This document shows, one piece after another, positions 34,563-44,028 of a stretch of 64,000 nucleotides of DNA (within the stretch, counting starts at the first letter, position 1; each line of letters opens with the position of its first letter). The notes under the pieces were generated by a model that saw only the letters and a list, made by a program, of their open reading frames with translations, was not told where the DNA came from and ran no database searches. Made by a program: the position numbers and the translations under genes. The stretch covers positions 455,451 to 519,450 of the forward strand of contig CP097968.1 of assembly GCA_023703555.1 (NCBI GenBank). Reading direction: 5' to 3'. This DNA is from SAR86 cluster bacterium (GTDB lineage Bacteria; Pseudomonadota; Gammaproteobacteria; Magnimaribacterales; TMED112).

Positions 34563-37088
34563 TTAGTAGTTAAATCTGACGCCAAATGACAATGAATATC
34601 CATACTCATCATATTGTGACAGTCTATTAGAGGTATTCCAATAGTAAAACTCTGGTTGGTTGCCTAAATTTTTACCTTCAAACTTAAATGAAAGATTATC
34701 ATTATATTTATACCTAGCAGTTAGATCGACAGAATAATAATCATCAGTAAATCTGATATAACCGTATCCAAAATCGTCATTAAACAGTTCCTCGCCTTCA
34801 TCTCCAAGATAATCAAGATAACTAGATCTGTAGTTTACTGCTAACCTTGATTCAATTTTGCCTTGGTCGTAACCAAGTGAAAAATTAGCATTTTGCTCAG
34901 AAAGTTTACGAAATGGGATAGTAAAAGATTGGTTACCAGTATTAAAATCACTTTCACCATCACTGAATGTTCCATTTGCAGAAACGAAAAAACCATCAAT
35001 TGGAAGATACGGATCCAATTCAGCAAAGAAATTTATTTCTAGCCCAATAATATTTGAATCACCAGCATTAGCAAAAGTTTCTAAGTCTGAAAAAAATAAT
35101 CCTCCTATATCTTGATTTGCTATGACCCTCGGATAAATTGTATTTTCTATATCTTTGTAAAAAATTCCAAGTGTAAGCAAATATTGTTCTCTATACATCT
35201 CAATGCCTAAATCAAAATTATTTGCCATGTATGGATTTAAAGATGGATTTCCCATTGATCCAGAATAATCTCCATCCACACCCTCATTTATATCAGGAAT
35301 AGGTGCAGTTTCTTTAAAACCTGGTCTTGATAATGATCTAAAGAAAGCAGCTCTTAATTGAACTTCATCATTTATAAAATATTTCATATTGACACTAGGC
35401 GCGAAGAAGTTATAAGTTCGTGAAAATTGAATTAAATCACTTGATTCTCCATCGTTGTAACCTTGAGTTGAAAAATCAGTCCGTTCATTTCTAACTCCCA
35501 TTACAACAACTGCATTTTCATAATTCACAGTAGCCATAATGTAGGCAGCATTGATGTCTTCATATGACTTCCAATAGTCTGCTAAGTCTGTGCTTACATT
35601 TGGCCTTACATCAGATTGATATCCGAAAACAATATTAGGATCAGCAAAGAAGGATAGTGGTACTGGAAAATACCAATTTCCTGGAGTGTATGGAGAGTAA
35701 TTAACTAAGCCCTCTGGCACGTCACCTGCAGCATCATAATTTCCCTCAGAATTAGATTTTACTCGCTTACTAGATTTTAAGCCAAATTCTAATACCATTG
35801 GGTTGCCATAAAAACTAAGATTGTCATTTTGTATATCTAGTTTATATGCAACTTCAGAATCTTGAATAACTCCGTAATCAATTTCAAATTCATCCCACTC
35901 ATACTCATTAACATCATTTAAGATTTGTCCTCTTGGTGCTAAGGATAAACTTATAAATTTAGGGTTGGCCCAGCTGTATGTTCCACATATATCGTCTCCG
36001 TCTCTTACACGACATTCAGCTCGAAATTTTGCATCAACATTATTACTATCATCTTCTTCTGCAAATGATTCACTTACTTGAAACTGATAAGTAAAATCCC
36101 CCTCTATCGATTCGAAACCCAGAACCTTTGTTTCAATTTGTCTAACTTCAATACGCTTTCTAGTTTCTTTGTCAGAAGTTATTCTTTGGTAAGAAGCTGA
36201 GGTTGGCGTTACTGATGATTCAACTAAACTTCTTGCACGATACTCATCTTTATGGCGCAGTTCATCATCTGTGTATTCATTTGATAGGTAATTCAAAAAA
36301 AAGTTAGTTTGATCGTCAAGGGCAAAGTCTAAATCAACGGTTAAACCTTCCCTTTGACGAGATAAATCATAAAACCTCATTTCCCAATCCCTTGATAAAT
36401 ATTGATAACCATTATCCGCGATACCCCATGGCTCATAACCGGTTTCATTATTATTCGAAATTATATGTTTGTCTTGATACGTATAACCAAGAACAAGCCC
36501 AAAATTTTCGTTGTACTTTTGTCCATATGTTAGAGAGTATTTTGGACTATCAAAGGCATCAACAAAATCGTTATAAAGATTATCAAACTTTAGTTTAAAT
36601 AAGATGTCATCTAATTCGGTAGCTCTTTTAGTTTTGAACTCTACCCGACCACCAATTCCTTCAGAATCCTGTGAAGGCACTAAAGACTTATATACTTCTA
36701 TTGAATCTATGAGGTCTGTTGGTAGACCATCTAATAAAACTTTTCTTCCGCCTTCCGGTGCAGGGATTAATGCACCATTCATAGATACAGCATTTAGATC
36801 ACCAGACATACCTCTCAATGTTATGTATCTGCCCTCTCCTTGATCATTTTCTACATTTACACCTGGTAGTCTTCTTACTGCTTCTGCAGCAGTTTCATCA
36901 GGGAATTCTCCAAGTGCATCTGAGTCTACAATAGATACAATTTGATCTGATTCTCTTTGTTTATCAATTGCTGATTTTAAGCTAGCTTTTGTTCCAACTG
37001 ATATAACTTCTTCAATATTTTCTTCTTGAGAAAAAATTAACGATGTAAACGATGTAAGGGTTATTAAAACTAATATTACTTTATACAC
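34563..37088 (-). CDS. TonB-dependent receptor paired with the phytase
   Basis: An 841-residue outer-membrane receptor beginning with GTG. Signal peptide to about residue 20, a TonB-box-like stretch NIEEVISVGTK, plug domain (QIVSIVDSDALGEFPDETAAEAVRRLPGVNVEND, YITLRGMSGDLNAVSMNG, GIGGRVEFKTK) and a 22-strand barrel ending in YSLSFGVRFNY. The immediate co-directional phytase suggests import of an inositol phosphate or another organophosphate (inference). Only 12 bp separate the two genes. A degenerate Pho-box-like repeat lies about 35 bases upstream of the start. Confidence 0.9.
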   Translation of the reverse strand: MYKVILVLITLTSFTSLIFSQEENIEEVISVGTKASLKSAIDKQRESDQIVSIVDSDALGEFPDETAAEAVRRLPGVNVENDQGEGRYITLRGMSGDLNAVSMNGALIPAPEGGRKVLLDGLPTDLIDSIEVYKSLVPSQDSEGIGGRVEFKTKRATELDDILFKLKFDNLYNDFVDAFDSPKYSLTYGQKYNENFGLVLGYTYQDKHIISNNNETGYEPWGIADNGYQYLSRDWEMRFYDLSRQREGLTVDLDFALDDQTNFFLNYLSNEYTDDELRHKDEYRARSLVESSVTPTSASYQRITSDKETRKRIEVRQIETKVLGFESIEGDFTYQFQVSESFAEEDDSNNVDAKFRAECRVRDGDDICGTYSWANPKFISLSLAPRGQILNDVNEYEWDEFEIDYGVIQDSEVAYKLDIQNDNLSFYGNPMVLEFGLKSSKRVKSNSEGNYDAAGDVPEGLVNYSPYTPGNWYFPVPLSFFADPNIVFGYQSDVRPNVSTDLADYWKSYEDINAAYIMATVNYENAVVVMGVRNERTDFSTQGYNDGESSDLIQFSRTYNFFAPSVNMKYFINDEVQLRAAFFRSLSRPGFKETAPIPDINEGVDGDYSGSMGNPSLNPYMANNFDLGIEMYREQYLLTLGIFYKDIENTIYPRVIANQDIGGLFFSDLETFANAGDSNIIGLEINFFAELDPYLPIDGFFVSANGTFSDGESDFNTGNQSFTIPFRKLSEQNANFSLGYDQGKIESRLAVNYRSSYLDYLGDEGEELFNDDFGYGYIRFTDDYYSVDLTARYKYNDNLSFKFEGKNLGNQPEFYYWNTSNRLSQYDEYGYSLSFGVRFNY

Positions 37089-37114
37089 AAGTAAATAATG
37101 ATTTGGATATATTT

Positions 37115-37148
37115 AAAAAAGACGACATCAATGTGACAATTTGATGTC
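37115..37148 (-). terminator. Terminator after pit
   Basis: GACATCAA (37124-37131) pairs with TTGATGTC (37141-37148). On the minus strand the hairpin is followed by GTC and a T run. It lies between the pit stop and the receptor start. Confidence 0.6.
37122..37139 (-). promoter_or_regulatory. Degenerate Pho-box-like direct repeat upstream of the receptor-phytase genes
   Basis: Minus-strand TTGTCAC-ATTG-ATGTCGT has two heptamers 11 bases apart, as in a PhoB box (consensus CTGTCAT twice), with two mismatches each. It overlaps the pit terminator hairpin, so the resemblance may be accidental. Confidence 0.25.
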
Positions 37149-37178
37149 TTCTACTAAAATCATTATGAATTAATACAC

Positions 37179-38441
37179 TTAATATCTAAAAATATTCTGG
37201 AATACTTCTAGAAATATAATTGCAAATAATGCTCCTGCAGGCAAAGTCACTACCCATGATGTAAATATTGTCTGGACAGATTTTATATTAATTGCTCCAG
37301 CACCTTCGATTATACCTATTCCAATAACGGCTCCGACTAAAGTATGTGTTGTAGAAACGGGCATATTTAATTGACTTGCAATAATTACCGTCAATGCTGC
37401 TGCAAGTTGAGCAGAAAAACCCTTACTTGGTGTAAGCTTTACAATCTTTTCTCCTATTGTCTGCATTACCCTATAACCTAGCGTTGCAAGGCCTATAACT
37501 ATTCCTACTGCTCCCAGAAACAATATCCATATGGGAGTATCCTGAGAATATTCCTGACCGATTAACTGATAAGATGCTTGATAAACTGCTGCAAGAGGTC
37601 CAATTGCGTTTGCGACATCATTTGAACCATGTGCGAATGCTACAGCACATGAGGTAAAGATCATAAGGTAAGCAAATTGTGCTTCTGATTTAATATCTCC
37701 GCCTTGAAATTTAGATTTTAGGAACCGATAAAAAACGTATGTAAATACTAAAGCAACAATAAACGATATCTGTGTACTTTGAAAAAACGTTATATCAAAA
37801 CCTTGTTGTTTAAAAATATTTTTTAATCCTTTTGTAACGGTGATTAGGGCTATAGCAAAACCTGTAAGAAAAATATTTACACTTATGATTAAAACTTCAT
37901 ATTTACTGTTTTTTGCAAGAATAAAATCTCTGCATATCCAATAAAGAAACCCAGCCAATAAAGCTGCACTTAACGGTGATGTAATCCATGATATCGAGAT
38001 ATTGCCAACAACTCCCCAATCAATTTTGTCAGCACCAAGAGAGTAAACACCAAAACCAACAATAGCACCAACAATTGTATGTGTTGTAGAAACGGGCCAA
38101 CCTCTTAAACTTGCAATTAATAACCAAAGACCTGCGGCAAATAATGATGCTATCATTCCATAAATCAAGGTTTCTAAATTATCGTTAAATAAAGCAGGAT
38201 CTATGACGCCTTTTCGAATTGTTTGGGTCACACCACCACCAGCTAAAAATGCACCTAAAAATTCAAAAATAGCTGCAATTAAAACAGCTTGAGGTACTGT
38301 AAGAACTTTGCTGCCAACAGAGGTTCCCATTGCATTTGCAACATCATTAGCACCAACACCATAAGCAGTGAAAAAACCTAACATAGCTGCTGAGATTAAG
38401 ATCAACGGTATACCAAATAGTGTTATCTCTACAATACTCAT
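37179..38441 (-). CDS. pit: Pit-family inorganic phosphate transporter
   Basis: A 420-residue inner-membrane phosphate symporter with two inverted PHO-4 repeats, each carrying the signature GANDVANA (residues ~20-32, GVGANDVANAMGTSVGSK; and ~270-285, AFAHGSNDVANAIGPLAAV), plus the paired GWPVSTTHTIVGAIVG and MPVSTTHTLVGAVIG motifs. About ten helices. It imports metal-phosphate with a proton. Position between the receptor-phytase pair and polyphosphate genes fits uptake of phosphate liberated outside. It is divergent from ppk2, with 51 bp between. Confidence 0.95.
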   Translation of the reverse strand: MSIVEITLFGIPLILISAAMLGFFTAYGVGANDVANAMGTSVGSKVLTVPQAVLIAAIFEFLGAFLAGGGVTQTIRKGVIDPALFNDNLETLIYGMIASLFAAGLWLLIASLRGWPVSTTHTIVGAIVGFGVYSLGADKIDWGVVGNISISWITSPLSAALLAGFLYWICRDFILAKNSKYEVLIISVNIFLTGFAIALITVTKGLKNIFKQQGFDITFFQSTQISFIVALVFTYVFYRFLKSKFQGGDIKSEAQFAYLMIFTSCAVAFAHGSNDVANAIGPLAAVYQASYQLIGQEYSQDTPIWILFLGAVGIVIGLATLGYRVMQTIGEKIVKLTPSKGFSAQLAAALTVIIASQLNMPVSTTHTLVGAVIGIGIIEGAGAINIKSVQTIFTSWVVTLPAGALFAIIFLEVFQNIFRY

Positions 38442-38492
38442 TCTTAGGGGGAAGTAATTTTTTATACTATACTCTGTTTTTCATATTTTTAC

Positions 38493-39326
38493 ATGAACGT
38501 TATTGAATACAATTTTGAACATTACAACACCTTGGCTCCGAATTTATATCGGAAAGAAAAATATAGATTACAGGTTGAGTTGTTAAAGTTACAAGAAGAC
38601 GCAATTATTAACAAAAGAAAAATAGCAGTTTGTTTTGAAGGAAGAGATACCGCAGGAAAATCTTCAACAATAAATTTCTTTTCAGAACACCTTATACCTT
38701 CAAATTTCAAATATGTTCATTTAGGCATACCTACAGATGAGGAAAAGGCAAATTGGTTTGAAAGGTGGGAAAAACATCTACCAAAAAAAGGTGAATTAGT
38801 ACTTTTTGATAGATCATGGTACACACGGGCACTTATAGAGCCTACCCTTGGATATTGCACAAAAACAGAGTACAAAAAATTCATGAATAAAGTGAATAAA
38901 TGGGAAAAAAATCTAATTAAATCTGATATTGAACTTATTAAATTTTACTTCTCTATCGATCAAGATCAACAAAAAAGAAGATTGTCTGCACGAAAAAATA
39001 GCAAATTGAAATATTGGAAACTTTCAAAGTCTGATCAAATGATGGTTGATAAATGGGATCTCTTTACTCTTTATAAAAATCAAATGTTTGACATAACATC
39101 AACAAAAATTGCCCCATGGGTAGTTGTAAATGCTAATAACAAGATGATTGCTCGTCTAAGTGCTCTACGTTATTTATTAAATAGTTTTGATTATGAACGT
39201 AAAAAAACTTTAGAACCTCCAAAATGGGGTGAAGATCTTGGAAACTATTCATGCTACATAGAGGGGATTTATTTTGACAATCTAAGCTATGAGCAATTTA
39301 AAATTCTAGCACCATTTTCAGATTGA
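38493..39326 (+). CDS. ppk2: Polyphosphate kinase 2
   Basis: A 277-residue PPK2-family enzyme, which transfers phosphate between polyphosphate and nucleotides. Walker A FEGRDTAGKSS (about residues 48-58), Walker B LVLFDRSWYTRALIEPTLGYC with the Asp-Arg pair, lid region QQKRRLSARKNSKLKYWKLS, and the conserved end-of-core APWVVVNANNK. Single-domain PPK2 size. Whether it favours ATP, GTP or ADP synthesis cannot be told. Its stop overlaps the start of the Ppx gene (TGATG), so the two are coupled. Confidence 0.95.
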   Translation: MNVIEYNFEHYNTLAPNLYRKEKYRLQVELLKLQEDAIINKRKIAVCFEGRDTAGKSSTINFFSEHLIPSNFKYVHLGIPTDEEKANWFERWEKHLPKKGELVLFDRSWYTRALIEPTLGYCTKTEYKKFMNKVNKWEKNLIKSDIELIKFYFSIDQDQQKRRLSARKNSKLKYWKLSKSDQMMVDKWDLFTLYKNQMFDITSTKIAPWVVVNANNKMIARLSALRYLLNSFDYERKKTLEPPKWGEDLGNYSCYIEGIYFDNLSYEQFKILAPFSD

Positions 39327-40150
39327 TGAGTATCGCAATAGTAGATGTTGGCTCAAATGCAGTTAAATATAAAATTTTTAGGAACAATAACTATTTAAAA
39401 CCTGTTGAATACGTAAGAAAACCACTCAGACTAGGAAAAGATGTATTTAGTCGTGGCAAACTTTCAAATAAATCTATCGATGAATTAGTTTCTATCTTAA
39501 TAGAATTTAAAGAAAGATTTAAACAAAAAAAAATCTCTAAGGTTTTTTACATGGCCACTTCAGCTATGAGAGATACAAAAAATAAAAAAGAAATAGTGAA
39601 TATATTAAATGAAAAGGATATTGAACTTGAAATAATATCAGCGAGCGATGAGGCTTATTTGTTACATAATTTCTCTAGCCATGAACGTTGTTATGCAGTA
39701 ATAGATATTGGTGGTGGTAGTGTTGAAATCTTAATTTCTCAGGATGGATATAAATTCTCTAAATCATTCAAGCTTGGTGGAGTAAGATTGTTAAATATGT
39801 CAAAAGTTGAACGCAAAAGATTAATAAATGATAAATTATCATGGCTCAACCAATTTAAAAACATTGAGGCTATGTATGGATTGGGAGGAAATTTAAGAGC
39901 AATTTTTGAAGTAAATGCTATATCCAAAACCACAAAATATAAAGATTTTAAAAGGCTAGTCGAAAACTATAACAATCTATCTAAAAAAAAACTTACAGAA
40001 AAGTTCAGAATTCCTCCTGACAGAATTGATATTATTCCAATAGCTGCAGAAATTTATCTATGTGTGGCTGAAAAACTTCGTGTAGATATGATTCATAGTT
40101 CCTTTTGGAGCATATCCAATGGGATGGCAATAAAGAAATCAATAATTTGA
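39326..40150 (+). CDS. Ppx/GppA-family exopolyphosphatase-like protein
   Basis: A 274-residue protein of the actin-like ASKHA fold. The ATPase-like phosphate loops are VDVGSNAVKYKIF (residues 6-18) and AVIDIGGGSVEILIS, with the ATSAMRD and ISASDEA segments (Glu at the catalytic position of Ppx) present. It lacks the C-terminal HD domain of full-length E. coli Ppx, as in short Ppx1-like enzymes. It probably degrades polyphosphate or pppGpp. It overlaps ppk2 and meets gspN tail to tail. The start ATG at 39326 is used instead of the TTG one codon earlier. Confidence 0.9.
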   Translation: MSIAIVDVGSNAVKYKIFRNNNYLKPVEYVRKPLRLGKDVFSRGKLSNKSIDELVSILIEFKERFKQKKISKVFYMATSAMRDTKNKKEIVNILNEKDIELEIISASDEAYLLHNFSSHERCYAVIDIGGGSVEILISQDGYKFSKSFKLGGVRLLNMSKVERKRLINDKLSWLNQFKNIEAMYGLGGNLRAIFEVNAISKTTKYKDFKRLVENYNNLSKKKLTEKFRIPPDRIDIIPIAAEIYLCVAEKLRVDMIHSSFWSISNGMAIKKSII

Positions 40151-40795
40151 TCTAATGGACAAAAACTCGTCTTTTATAAACTTACGCATTCTTGATGGTA
40201 GTACTGATTTACTAATTTCTGTCTCTACATAATTATCATATAACCTTACTTGGCCTACACTTATCCTATTTTTTTTAAGAATTGCAATTAATTTACCATT
40301 CCTACATTCAATATTAAGATTAATTCTTCCCAATAAGTCGTTAGAAACATATCCATTGCCATTTGCTGATTCACATCTTGAATTATTAAAATCATATAAT
40401 ATTGATCCCTTCTCAATATTTAAACTTATCAAGTTTAATAATTCGTTTAATTTTATTTTTGAACTTATTGTATTAATACTTATATTTAGCATATTAGTAT
40501 TTAATTTATGATTTAATTTTATAGTTGCTTTATGGGATCCAAATGTACTTATTACACTAGTTAAGCTGTTAAAGTAAATTGTATTTTTATATTCAACTCT
40601 ATCAAATCCTACGTTTTTAAATTTAAAATCATTAACGGATCCTTTATGCAATGTGCCCTCACTGTATCCATATGAAATATCAGTTGATTTTGCCAGTGAA
40701 TTTATAAAAAAGGAGTTTGGAGAAACAAAAAAAATTGTGAATATGCCAACTAAGATGAAACAAACAAATAGAATAAAATATTTAATAAATTTCAA
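40139..40795 (-). CDS. gspN: Type II secretion system protein N
   Basis: A 218-residue protein with one N-terminal transmembrane helix (YFILFVCFILVGIFTIFFV) and a periplasmic beta-rich domain. The segment SYGYSEGTLHKGSVNDFKF and a repeating short-strand pattern resemble GspN of xcp-like systems. Similarity is low, and position after gspM at the end of the gsp run is the main support. It overlaps gspM by 14 bases and the Ppx gene by 12 (convergent). Confidence 0.75.
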   Translation of the reverse strand: MKFIKYFILFVCFILVGIFTIFFVSPNSFFINSLAKSTDISYGYSEGTLHKGSVNDFKFKNVGFDRVEYKNTIYFNSLTSVISTFGSHKATIKLNHKLNTNMLNISINTISSKIKLNELLNLISLNIEKGSILYDFNNSRCESANGNGYVSNDLLGRINLNIECRNGKLIAILKKNRISVGQVRLYDNYVETEISKSVLPSRMRKFIKDEFLSIRSNY

Positions 40796-41174
40796 TTTCT
40801 AATTTCAACGTATCGTTAACAGATAATTCTAAATACTTAATTTGTATGGGTTTTAATTTTATAAAATTTAAAAAACTATTAAGTTCGTTTTTATTATTAA
40901 ACGAAATTAATATTTGTCTATCAATTTCATAAGTTAAATTATTGGTTCTTAAATAAGATACAATTTGATCATTAGTAAGTCTTTCTTCAGCTTGTCTTAT
41001 TTGAAATTCAAAATCAGATAATTTCTGCTTTGTAAGTTGAAAATCTGTAAGTGTATTTTTAAGGGAGATATCTTTTTTAGAAATCTCTTTAAAAAGAAAA
41101 TATTGTGATACCAAAAAAAGTAAAAATAAGATTACACCAAAGAAAATAAATTTATTATTCATATTTATATTCAT
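40782..41174 (-). CDS. gspM: Type II secretion system protein M
   Basis: A 130-residue bitopic protein: short cytosolic N-terminus, transmembrane helix about 8-27 (FIFFGVILFLLFLVSQYFLF), a periplasmic coiled-coil (about 33-70) and a ferredoxin-like C-terminus. In T2SS it pairs with GspL to build the inner-membrane assembly platform. It overlaps gspL by 20 bases and gspN by 14. The call relies on topology and order. Confidence 0.8.
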   Translation of the reverse strand: MNINMNNKFIFFGVILFLLFLVSQYFLFKEISKKDISLKNTLTDFQLTKQKLSDFEFQIRQAEERLTNDQIVSYLRTNNLTYEIDRQILISFNNKNELNSFLNFIKLKPIQIKYLELSVNDTLKLEIEIY

Positions 41175-42174
41175 ATTTAAATTGTTCTAGATCATTTAAA
41201 ATCGAAATATCAACTTGGTTTAGGTTAATACCAGCCCTTGTTAAAGCATTGATAAAGTTTGCTCTTTCAATGTCATTAATAAATGAGCAATTCAACTTTA
41301 TGAGTTTTGAAGTTGAATCTACTATCAATGAATTTATTATGATGTTGTCATTAACATTAGCAAAGATTTTAAATACTATTTCAGAAGGTTGTTTGTGTAC
41401 TAACAAATCAATATCTCTATCAATTACAGATGCTTGCATAGAGATAAAGCTTTCATTAGGAAAAAAATTTGAATATAGATTTTGAGCGGACGTGTTTAAG
41501 TTATTTATTTGAAATGATTTATGAAATAGATTCGTTAATCCAATAATATTAATTATTGAAAAAACCGTTATCAGCGCTAAAATAAACTTCTTTTTTAGTA
41601 AACCACCAAGAATATTTTGAATATTTATTAAATTTATTTCATACGATATATCATTAATATCTTGAGTTATATTTATATCAGAAACTGTTAATTTTTTAAT
41701 CTTCCTCTTTTTAAGAAAGATTGACAATTTACTTGGCAATTTTACAAATGTTCCAGTGTCTTCAATGAAAAAACTTTGATTAAATTCAATATTATCTTCA
41801 AATAGATATTTGAAGAGTAAACATTCTGACGTAACGGATATATTTTCTCCTGTATGCTTAAGCTTATTTTTAATCAGTTTGAGGTTATCATTTGAAATTA
41901 ATAAATATTCATTTTTTAAATTTGTCTCATAGACATCAATTTCTTTAGAAAGATCAGGATCTATAAATGCAAAATCATTTTTTAAATTTGCTTTTATTAA
42001 TTCTTTATTCGTAGTATCCGATTGAAAGTATTGATGGGTAATAATTTCATTAGGAAATACAAAACAAGTATTTGCCTTATCTTGAATAAATTTAAACTTT
42101 GTAGCTTTAATTTCTGCTTTAGAAATTAATATTACGTCCTCTAATTTAAGATCTTTGAAATAGATGATATTCAT
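41155..42174 (-). CDS. gspL: Type II secretion system protein L
   Basis: A 339-residue protein with a cytosolic actin-like N-terminal domain (about 1-185), a transmembrane helix near 194-213 (FILALITVFSIINIIGLTNLF) and a periplasmic ferredoxin-like end. GspL recruits the GspE ATPase to the platform. Sequence is diverged but size, topology and place between gspK and gspM fit. It overlaps gspK by 4 bases. Confidence 0.8.
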   Translation of the reverse strand: MNIIYFKDLKLEDVILISKAEIKATKFKFIQDKANTCFVFPNEIITHQYFQSDTTNKELIKANLKNDFAFIDPDLSKEIDVYETNLKNEYLLISNDNLKLIKNKLKHTGENISVTSECLLFKYLFEDNIEFNQSFFIEDTGTFVKLPSKLSIFLKKRKIKKLTVSDINITQDINDISYEINLINIQNILGGLLKKKFILALITVFSIINIIGLTNLFHKSFQINNLNTSAQNLYSNFFPNESFISMQASVIDRDIDLLVHKQPSEIVFKIFANVNDNIIINSLIVDSTSKLIKLNCSFINDIERANFINALTRAGINLNQVDISILNDLEQFKYEYKYE

Positions 42175-43103
42175 TCTGAAATTGTTCTATATATTATGTA
42201 ATCCTCTCTTCTTTTTAGATCTATAAAACTTAATAAATGGAAAGAATCATTATTAAGCTTGAAATTATAGATAATTTTAAGATATTCTGGTTTAAAAATT
42301 ATCATATCAGATTGAAAATCAACAACATCTAAGTTATTCACATCCATAAAGTTTGCTAAATTAAGATATCCAAATTCTGGTTTATTAGAAATTATTTGTG
42401 CACCATCATTAAGAGTTAAATTTGGAAATATCGACAAAAAAGTAATCATATTAGCTGAAGATAGGCTGTTAATATTAAATTTAATAGTTGTATCTGGAAG
42501 GGCACAAGTTACTTTATATATATTATCTACTTCAGATGAGGTTAAAAAGTTCAGTTCTTTTAGCTGAGACTTTGTAATTAATAGTGAATCTGCTGTTAAG
42601 TTTAATTGTTCGTTAGATACATAATATAGATCCTCAGCACCAAAGGTTTCAGGCAGATTATTAGTATCAATTTGATCAACTAATCTATCTATAAATTCAT
42701 TTTCTCTATTTTTATCAAAGGAAATATTGTTCAGTAAAGTCTTAAATTTTTGAATTCCATTCTCACTCTTTATTAGGGTTGTTCCCTGTTGTTTAGTTAC
42801 TGAATTTAGATTAAAGCATGTGTTCATATCAATAAAATTTACAGATATATCTTCATATTTTTCATTAATCATCTCCTGAATTTGATATTTAGCTAAGTCA
42901 AGATTTCTTAAAAAATTCGAATTATTTTGAAGAGATTGAACCAAGAATTTCTCATAATTAATCAATTGGATTCTGTAATAAATAGAATTATTGAATATTG
43001 AAGTTTTAACTGTATCCTGGAAGATACTCCTGCTTATAAAAATCACAATTAAGCTTAGAATGGTAATAATCGATAGAGTTGAAATTAATATGTATCCTTT
43101 CAT
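42171..43103 (-). CDS. gspK: Type II secretion system minor pseudopilin K
   Basis: A 310-residue protein with an N-terminal hydrophobic helix right after a short leader (MKGYILISTLSIITILSLIVIFI), so the usual Gly-Phe cleavage site is Gly-Tyr here. The large globular alpha domain contains LVDQIDTNNLPETFGAEDLYYVSNEQL and NINSLSSANMITFLSIFP, matching the acidic and Asn-x-Asn-(T/S) segments of GspK. It caps the pseudopilus tip with GspI and GspJ. Confidence 0.85.
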   Translation of the reverse strand: MKGYILISTLSIITILSLIVIFISRSIFQDTVKTSIFNNSIYYRIQLINYEKFLVQSLQNNSNFLRNLDLAKYQIQEMINEKYEDISVNFIDMNTCFNLNSVTKQQGTTLIKSENGIQKFKTLLNNISFDKNRENEFIDRLVDQIDTNNLPETFGAEDLYYVSNEQLNLTADSLLITKSQLKELNFLTSSEVDNIYKVTCALPDTTIKFNINSLSSANMITFLSIFPNLTLNDGAQIISNKPEFGYLNLANFMDVNNLDVVDFQSDMIIFKPEYLKIIYNFKLNNDSFHLLSFIDLKRREDYIIYRTISE

Positions 43104-43684
43104 TCTCTAAAGTTACTAAGAATAAGAGCAAATTCTTGATTGTTATATTCAAACCTAAGAAAGATAAATTTTGGGTAGGTAAATATAGTATTATTTGATG
43201 AAGGCCATTGTGAGAGATTTTGATTTAAAGTATTGCCGAAGGTTATATCAACATTTGAAAGATCATTCAATAATATCCTTTTATCGATGATAAAATTTTC
43301 ATTGTTTGCTAATGTAGTTGTTCTGACAAGGCTATTGTTTTCTAATTTATAAATCACTCGTCTTAAATTTGAAAATTTATTCAAGTGATCATTTGTTGCC
43401 ATGGCTACAAATTTCATAATATTTTCACCACTATTTCCCATAAAAACTGAATTTGTTAATTTGCCATTCAAATCTTTCATTTGATATGAAACTGACTGCA
43501 TTAAATCTAGGCGTAGAGTATTGATAGCGATCATTTGTGAAGCATCTAGATCAATCTTGGCTATAATTTTATTTTTTATGGCTGAAGTATCTTTAAAATA
43601 TTCGTAAGACATCAAAGAAACAAGAGCTCCAGCTAGTAATGCAACAAGAATTTCAATTAAGCTAAACCCACTTTTTACATTCAT
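43100..43684 (-). CDS. gspJ: Type II secretion system minor pseudopilin J
   Basis: A 194-residue type IV pilin-like protein. Prepilin leader MNVKSG with the cleavage site before FSLIEILVALLAGALVSLMSY, where the Glu at +5 is present. The globular part (ITFGNTLNQNLSQW, FIFLRFEYNNQEFALIL) is GspJ-like in size. It overlaps gspI and gspK by 4 bases each. Confidence 0.9.
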   Translation of the reverse strand: MNVKSGFSLIEILVALLAGALVSLMSYEYFKDTSAIKNKIIAKIDLDASQMIAINTLRLDLMQSVSYQMKDLNGKLTNSVFMGNSGENIMKFVAMATNDHLNKFSNLRRVIYKLENNSLVRTTTLANNENFIIDKRILLNDLSNVDITFGNTLNQNLSQWPSSNNTIFTYPKFIFLRFEYNNQEFALILSNFRE

Positions 43685-44028
43685 TTTATGTATTTAATTT
43701 TATAAGATTCTCCATTCAGGAATACCTCTAATTCAATTTCTTGAAATGTACCATATTGTGAAATAATTTGTTCTTGTAAGTTTTGAGAGTTTAATACTCT
43801 AATTAAATCTAAGTCATTGGCATTTGGTTCTGAAACAACAAGTGTTAGAGCATTAATTTGATTATTTAGTAAACCATTACTTTGAGTTTTATTTTCCTGA
43901 AATTTAAGATTTTGGTTTATGATATCTGAGAATGCTGTAAAAGTAATTGTGATAATTAAAAGTGAAATTATTACCTCTAGTAAGGTAAATCCATTGATAA
44001 AATTTTTAAAGGGTAATCGTGGTGCCAT
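43681..44028 (-). CDS. gspI: Type II secretion system minor pseudopilin I
   Basis: A 115-residue pseudopilin with a leader (MAPRLPFKNFING) and cleavage before FTLLEVIISLLIITITFTAF, with Glu +5. It has the short GspI length and initiates the tip complex with GspJ and GspK. Overlaps gspH by 23 bases and gspJ by 4. Confidence 0.9.
   Translation of the reverse strand: MAPRLPFKNFINGFTLLEVIISLLIITITFTAFSDIINQNLKFQENKTQSNGLLNNQINALTLVVSEPNANDLDLIRVLNSQNLQEQIISQYGTFQEIELEVFLNGESYKIKYIK

Noticed and set aside
38442-38492. Pho box between pit and ppk2
   Set aside because: Only a single weak CTGT/TCAT resemblance was found, with no second heptamer at 11-base spacing.
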